From: JAJTHC01 sp044358835
GTDB taxonomy: Bacteria; Cyanobacteriota; Vampirovibrionia; Vampirovibrionales; JAJTHC01
Assembly (NCBI GenBank): GCA_044358835.1
Contig: JBIKNF010000005.1
Coordinates: 1-64,000, forward strand
DNA: 64,000 nt
Direction of reading: 5' to 3'
The notes under the pieces were generated by a model. The model saw only the letters and a program-made list of their open reading frames with translations, was not told where the DNA came from and did not search any database. Below, one piece after another: positions 60,076 through 64,000 of the stretch (its first letter is position 1; every line of letters starts with the position of its first letter). The translations under genes were made by a program, and so were the position numbers.

Positions 60076-62385
60076 ATGACAACCACAAGCGCGAAAGAAT
60101 CAAACACGCCTTTAGAAAGTCAGCTCAAGGCGTTAAATGTGCGACCTTCTGAATATTACTTGATTTGCCGTGGCTTGGGACGTGAACCTAATTTTACTGA
60201 ACTGTGCATGTTTTCCGCCTTATGGAGCGAACATTGTGCGTATAAGCATTCTCGGCACCTACTCAAAACTCTGCCCACCCAAGGCCCCGCTGTGTTGCAA
60301 GGCCCTGGAGAAAATGCCGGCATTATTGATTGTGGGGATGGCTTTCATGTGGCGTTTAAGGTAGAAAGTCACAACCACCCCACGTATGTGGAACCCTTTC
60401 AAGGCGCCGCCACAGGCGTAGGCGGTATTTTAAGAGACATTATTACCATGAACGCTCGCCCCATTGCGAATTTAAACGCCCTGCGTTTTGGGGAACTTCA
60501 TCACAGTCCGCAAGCGTCTGAAAATCGGCGGCGGCTCAAGGGCGCCGTGGCAGGCATTGCCCATTACGGCAATTGCATGGGTATTCCCACCATTGGCGGA
60601 GACCTCTTTATTCACCCTAGCTATGCGGGCAATCCGCTGGTGAACGCCATGGCCATTGGTCTTATGGAAGCAGGGGGCATCATGCCCGCAGGCGCTCAGG
60701 GGGTGGGGAATCCCGTGTTGTACGTGGGTTCACCTACGGGTAAGGATGGCATGGGAGGCGCGTCTTTTGCGTCTAAAGCGCTTGATGAAAACGCGTCTGC
60801 CAGTGATCGGCCTGCCGTTCAGGTGGGGGATCCGTTTGCGGAAAAATGCTTGATGGAAGCGTGCTTAGAAGCCTTTGCCACTGGGCTTGTGGTGTCTGCT
60901 CAAGACATGGGTGCTGCGGGCTTAACCTGTGCCACGGCTGAAATGGCCGCCAAAGGCGATAAAGGTATGCGCATTGATTTAGATCTGGTGCCAGCGCGTG
61001 AAGCCAACATGCACGCGTGGGAATATCTGTCTTCAGAAAGTCAAGAACGCTTTTTATTCGTGCTTGAAAAAGGCCAAGAAGCACCTGTACTGGATATTTT
61101 CAAAAAATGGCAAGTCCCCGCGGTGATTATTGGCGAAGTGCTGGAAGAAGAACGCATTGAAGTGTGGCATCATGGAAAAAAAATAGTCGATGTGCCCGCA
61201 AAATTACTCACGGATGATGCCCCCACCTATCCGCCTGATTTTGAGGTAAAAGAGTCGTCCGAATCCAAGACGCGTCGCTTAAAACGGGCGGAAGACGGCC
61301 TAAGCGATCTACGCTTAGCAGATCTTCCTAACGTCCTAGAAAGCCTGATGGCAGCCGCTAACATCGCCGATCGCTACCCCATTTATGAGCAGTACGATCG
61401 CCACGTCAAACTCAACACCCACCTCACTTCAGACCATAACACCGCAGGCTTAATTCGCTTGCATCAGCCGAATAACGCCCACTCCTTAAGCGCCCCCGCT
61501 TCAAAAGCGCTCGCCGCCACCCTAGATGGCAACCCCCTTCATGTGTGGTTGAATCCTTACGAAGGCAGTAAAGGCATTGTGGCTGAAGCCTTGAGAAACA
61601 TTGTCTGTACAGGTGCAACGCCTTCTGCGGTCACAAATAACTTGAACTTTGGCAACCCTGAAACGCCGTTGGTGGCCTTTCAATTGGCTGAAAGCGTGCG
61701 CGGCATTAAAGACGCCTGCCTTGCCTTTAAAACCCCTGTAACCGGCGGAAATGTGAGCCTCTACAACACCAACGGCACTGAAGCGATTTTGCCTTCGCCC
61801 ACGCTGGGTATGGTCGGCGTGTTGGAAGAGGTTTCCCTTGCGCTGACGCCCGTGTTTAAGCAGGCGGGCGATGTTGTCGCCATTTTAGGGCGTTTTGCAC
61901 CATCCTTAGGGGGGAGCGTGTACCAAGCTCAGCAAACAGGTCACACCTATGGGGAACCGCCCACGGTGGATTTAGAAACTGAAGCGCGTTTGGCGGAGTT
62001 CATCACGCAAGTGTTGGTGCCAAAACGCCTATTCAACAGCCTTCAAGACGTTTCTTCAGGCGGATTGCTCCCCACTTTGGTGGAATCGTGTTTTGGTTTT
62101 AGGGCCTTGTCTCAAGGCGTTTCGCTGGATGTAACGCCTCTTGTGCAGGCGGTGCAGCGTCTGGATGTGGCGTGTTTTGGCGAAACCCACGGGACTTATC
62201 TGCTTAGTGCGACCCCTGACGCCTTTGCACAAATCGAAACCTTGACCCAAGACTCAGGCCTTGCCCTGATTCGCTTAGGCCATACCCAAAGCGCCCATGA
62301 CGGGCTTGAACTTGGCTATTTAGGGGAATCCGTGCGGGTGGACTTGGCTGGTTTACTTCAAGCGTATAGTGGTTTTGAGTTCTAG
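60076..62385 (+). CDS. purL: Phosphoribosylformylglycinamidine synthase II
   Basis: This 769-residue enzyme of purine synthesis belongs to the short type that works with separate PurQ and PurS. SALWSEHCAYKHSRHLL with the catalytic His, the substrate site VAFKVESHNHPTYVEPFQGAATGVGG (read in two parts) and GGNVSLYN are present. AGGAAG precedes the ATG. purF is at 9860 but purQ and purS are not in the window. Confidence 0.96.
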   Translation: MTTTSAKESNTPLESQLKALNVRPSEYYLICRGLGREPNFTELCMFSALWSEHCAYKHSRHLLKTLPTQGPAVLQGPGENAGIIDCGDGFHVAFKVESHNHPTYVEPFQGAATGVGGILRDIITMNARPIANLNALRFGELHHSPQASENRRRLKGAVAGIAHYGNCMGIPTIGGDLFIHPSYAGNPLVNAMAIGLMEAGGIMPAGAQGVGNPVLYVGSPTGKDGMGGASFASKALDENASASDRPAVQVGDPFAEKCLMEACLEAFATGLVVSAQDMGAAGLTCATAEMAAKGDKGMRIDLDLVPAREANMHAWEYLSSESQERFLFVLEKGQEAPVLDIFKKWQVPAVIIGEVLEEERIEVWHHGKKIVDVPAKLLTDDAPTYPPDFEVKESSESKTRRLKRAEDGLSDLRLADLPNVLESLMAAANIADRYPIYEQYDRHVKLNTHLTSDHNTAGLIRLHQPNNAHSLSAPASKALAATLDGNPLHVWLNPYEGSKGIVAEALRNIVCTGATPSAVTNNLNFGNPETPLVAFQLAESVRGIKDACLAFKTPVTGGNVSLYNTNGTEAILPSPTLGMVGVLEEVSLALTPVFKQAGDVVAILGRFAPSLGGSVYQAQQTGHTYGEPPTVDLETEARLAEFITQVLVPKRLFNSLQDVSSGGLLPTLVESCFGFRALSQGVSLDVTPLVQAVQRLDVACFGETHGTYLLSATPDAFAQIETLTQDSGLALIRLGHTQSAHDGLELGYLGESVRVDLAGLLQAYSGFEF

Positions 62386-62443
62386 CGTTTGCTGAAGTTT
62401 TAGTTTGTTTTTTAAAAGCTTTTTAAACGAAACTAAATTTTAG

Positions 62444-62537
62444 TTTTCTTTCGTTTTAGGGGTATTTCTTTAGTTTCTTTCGTTTTCTTTATTTTCTTTC
62501 GTTTTGGAGATAATTTTCTTTAGCTTTTCTTTCGTTT
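62444..62537. repeat. Four spaced copies of TTTCTTTCGTTTT
   Basis: Near-identical copies start at 62444, 62474, 62492 and 62525 in a T-rich region after purL. The complementary sequence AAACGAAACTAAA precedes them, so they can pair. Terminators for purL and tsaB probably lie here. Confidence 0.55.
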
Positions 62538-62560
62538 ACGCCTTTTGACTCATCGCGTTT

Positions 62561-63289
62561 TCAAGCGTTTGAATAGTCCCACTTAAACTCAGGCGCAGGC
62601 TTGGGGTTTGGCGTGATGCTCGGTTCCTGCAGGTATAGGGCATCCAACAGGTGCCACGGGGTGGGGGCTATTTCAAAGAGTTCTGCCGCACGCCACAAGG
62701 CCAAAGGCCGATTTGCAAGCAACGTGGCTTCATCTAAACTGGGGGTAAGGCCCGTATAACGGCCCAACACCGTCGAATTGGCCACGTACAAGGTGTGCGG
62801 ATCCAGTGCATTAAAAACGGCTTCATCCCCCAAAAGTTCAGGGGGGGCTTGCACCTGCCACCCCTTCAACGAAGTTCGCTCAAAAATCGCGCGGTATTGC
62901 TGAAAACGGCGGGCATCAAATCCCACACACACGCGATCAACACGCAAAGAATGAGACGCTTCTAACAACGCCATTTTCCACTGAAAGCGATTGACGGTAT
63001 ACAGTTCAAGAGTCGGCAAAAACTGCCCCAAGCACCGCACCATGCTCAAAGAAGCCCTTAAGCCCGTGAAGCTCCCTGGGCCGATGTTGAGGTAAACACG
63101 ACTTAAATCGCCTAGCATGGTGTGAGATTGCGCCAAGGCTTCTTTCAACAACGGCACCAGTAAGGCCGAATGCGTCCACTGTTGAGCCACTGGAGCTTGA
63201 TGCGTAAAAAGTGCGTGCTTACGCTCAAGTTCAAACAACGCAAAATGTAACGCAAAATCAGCGGTATCCACACACAACACGGTTTTCAT
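62561..63289 (-). CDS. tsaB: tRNA threonylcarbamoyladenosine biosynthesis protein TsaB
   Basis: This 242-residue protein has the actin-like fold of TsaB (YeaZ): VLCVDTADFALHFAL and NIGPGSFTGLRASLSMV. It joins TsaD and TsaE in making t6A at position 37 of tRNAs. It overlaps tsaE by 4 bp, so the two are coupled. tsaD is not in the window. Confidence 0.93.
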   Translation of the reverse strand: MKTVLCVDTADFALHFALFELERKHALFTHQAPVAQQWTHSALLVPLLKEALAQSHTMLGDLSRVYLNIGPGSFTGLRASLSMVRCLGQFLPTLELYTVNRFQWKMALLEASHSLRVDRVCVGFDARRFQQYRAIFERTSLKGWQVQAPPELLGDEAVFNALDPHTLYVANSTVLGRYTGLTPSLDEATLLANRPLALWRAAELFEIAPTPWHLLDALYLQEPSITPNPKPAPEFKWDYSNA

Positions 63290-63771
63290 CTCAACGCTTC
63301 CTTTAAGGCCGTAACGGCTTGAAGGCCCTGTTTAGAAACCCCTGTAAAACGGTACCTGCGGGCTTCTTCGGCCACTGTAATATCTAATTGAAGATCCACC
63401 GTCTGCGCGAAACGTGGGATCCGACTGGCCCATTCCACCCACACCCACATGGGGCGCTGTGCCCTGTGCTCTTCTAGTTCAGCCACCACACTTTCAGCAG
63501 AAGCGTCGTCTAAACGGTAAAAATCCGCATGAATTAAGCCTGCCTGAGCGTCCGCTTCCTGCGGATGCCGATACACGTTCATCAACACAAAACTAGGACT
63601 CGTCACCCGCGCTTGTAGCCCTAGGGCCTCGGCAAAATGGCGGGTTAACGTCGTTTTACCCGCGCCCAAGTCGCCGTCTAACGCAACGGTTAAGGGCGTT
63701 TGGCTCGATTGAAGTAGGACATCACAAAGGTCGGGCAAATCGACTTCAGATGCAGAATGTTCAAAATACAT
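63286..63771 (-). CDS. tsaE: tRNA threonylcarbamoyladenosine biosynthesis ATPase TsaE
   Basis: This 161-residue P-loop ATPase (YjeE) has GDLGAGKTTLTRHFAEALG as Walker A, SPSFVLMNVYR and HADFYRLDD. It supports t6A synthesis with TsaB. It is upstream of tsaB and divergent from efp. Confidence 0.95.
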   Translation of the reverse strand: MYFEHSASEVDLPDLCDVLLQSSQTPLTVALDGDLGAGKTTLTRHFAEALGLQARVTSPSFVLMNVYRHPQEADAQAGLIHADFYRLDDASAESVVAELEEHRAQRPMWVWVEWASRIPRFAQTVDLQLDITVAEEARRYRFTGVSKQGLQAVTALKEALR

Positions 63772-63884
63772 TTTGAGGTTTCCAAATTCAAAACTTTTAT
63801 GTTAGACTACATAAATCATATATCAAACATAGTGCTACGCCTATTTTTACCCTGCCGTAGCAAAGTCATTGGAGACGAGAAAGC

Positions 63885-64000
63885 ATGATGTCTGTAGTAT
63901 CCACCAACGATTTTAAAACAGGCTTAACCTTAGAAATTGACGGCAACTTATGGCAAGTGGTAGAATTTTTACATGTCAAACCCGGTAAGGGCGCGGCGTT
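63885..64000 (+). CDS. efp: Elongation factor P (start only, truncated by window edge)
   Basis: The first 38 codons are visible: VVSTNDFKTGLTLEIDG, then VEFLHVKPGKGAA, the loop that inserts near the ribosomal CCA end. The tip Lys in KPGKG may be modified. GGAG lies 10 bases before ATG 63885; using the second ATG at 63888 would place the Lys at position 32 of the mature family numbering. EF-P eases translation of Pro runs, which are frequent in this genome's proteins. Confidence 0.95.
   Translation, partial: MMSVVSTNDFKTGLTLEIDGNLWQVVEFLHVKPGKGAA

Overview
The window looks like a chromosomal segment of a diderm, motile, aerobic bacterium of moderate GC. It carries flagellar L- and P-ring genes (flgH, flgI) with a rod-binding protein (flgJ), type IV pilus genes (prepilin peptidase, a pilin-like protein, two PilT-type ATPases), an LptC-like protein, and a b6-type cytochrome b/Rieske operon joined to a cytochrome bd-like subunit. 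This mixture, the scattered single biosynthetic genes and the many very large lineage-specific membrane proteins fit a non-photosynthetic relative of Cyanobacteria (Vampirovibrionia/Melainabacteria type). That placement is an inference from gene content, not from a search.

Layout. 1-4.7 kb: the end of an unknown gene, a dispersed structured element, and a four-gene respiratory operon (minus strand). 4.7-5.7 kb: a gene-poor stretch with a terminator and a possible tiny membrane peptide. 5.7-20 kb: hypothetical protein, prepilin peptidase, acetyl-CoA synthetase, purF, a pilin-like protein, an orphan ABC permease, a peroxiredoxin, metY behind a Met-codon-rich leader peptide and attenuator, a YceD-like protein, ribD and pilT. 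20-32 kb: an LCP cell-wall protein, a radical SAM protein, and three very large unknown proteins, one of which has UbiB/ABC1-type kinase motifs. 32-41 kb: a DUF308-like membrane protein overlapping recF, flgHIJ, hemA-hemC and metK. 41-57 kb: a small MITE-like insertion, polytopic membrane proteins with an internal duplication, an exported Ntn-type amidotransferase, mnmG, a 21-bp tandem repeat, hisF, lptC-like, two YbjQ-like proteins with an M48 protease, a matrixin-like protease, a second PilT, a tandem fasciclin protein, dus and tRNA-Ser(UGA). 57-64 kb: a lytic transglycosylase, purL, tsaB-tsaE and the start of efp.

Most notable: (1) a complete-looking ribosome-mediated attenuator upstream of metY, with promoter, SD, a leader peptide with six Met codons in an eight-codon stretch, an 8+4 bp antiterminator and an intrinsic terminator; (2) a dispersed ~150-bp element in three full copies and two fragments whose core is conserved while its stems differ in sequence but still pair, which points to a structured RNA or a palindromic mobile element, and one copy of which supplies the stop codon of hemC; (3) a recurring TGTAACA/TGTTACA motif in intergenic regions, several of them next to pilus genes; (4) a UbiB/ABC1-like kinase with a transmembrane anchor; (5) a hybrid bc/bd-type respiratory operon.

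No CRISPR array, prophage, rRNA or complete insertion sequence was seen.
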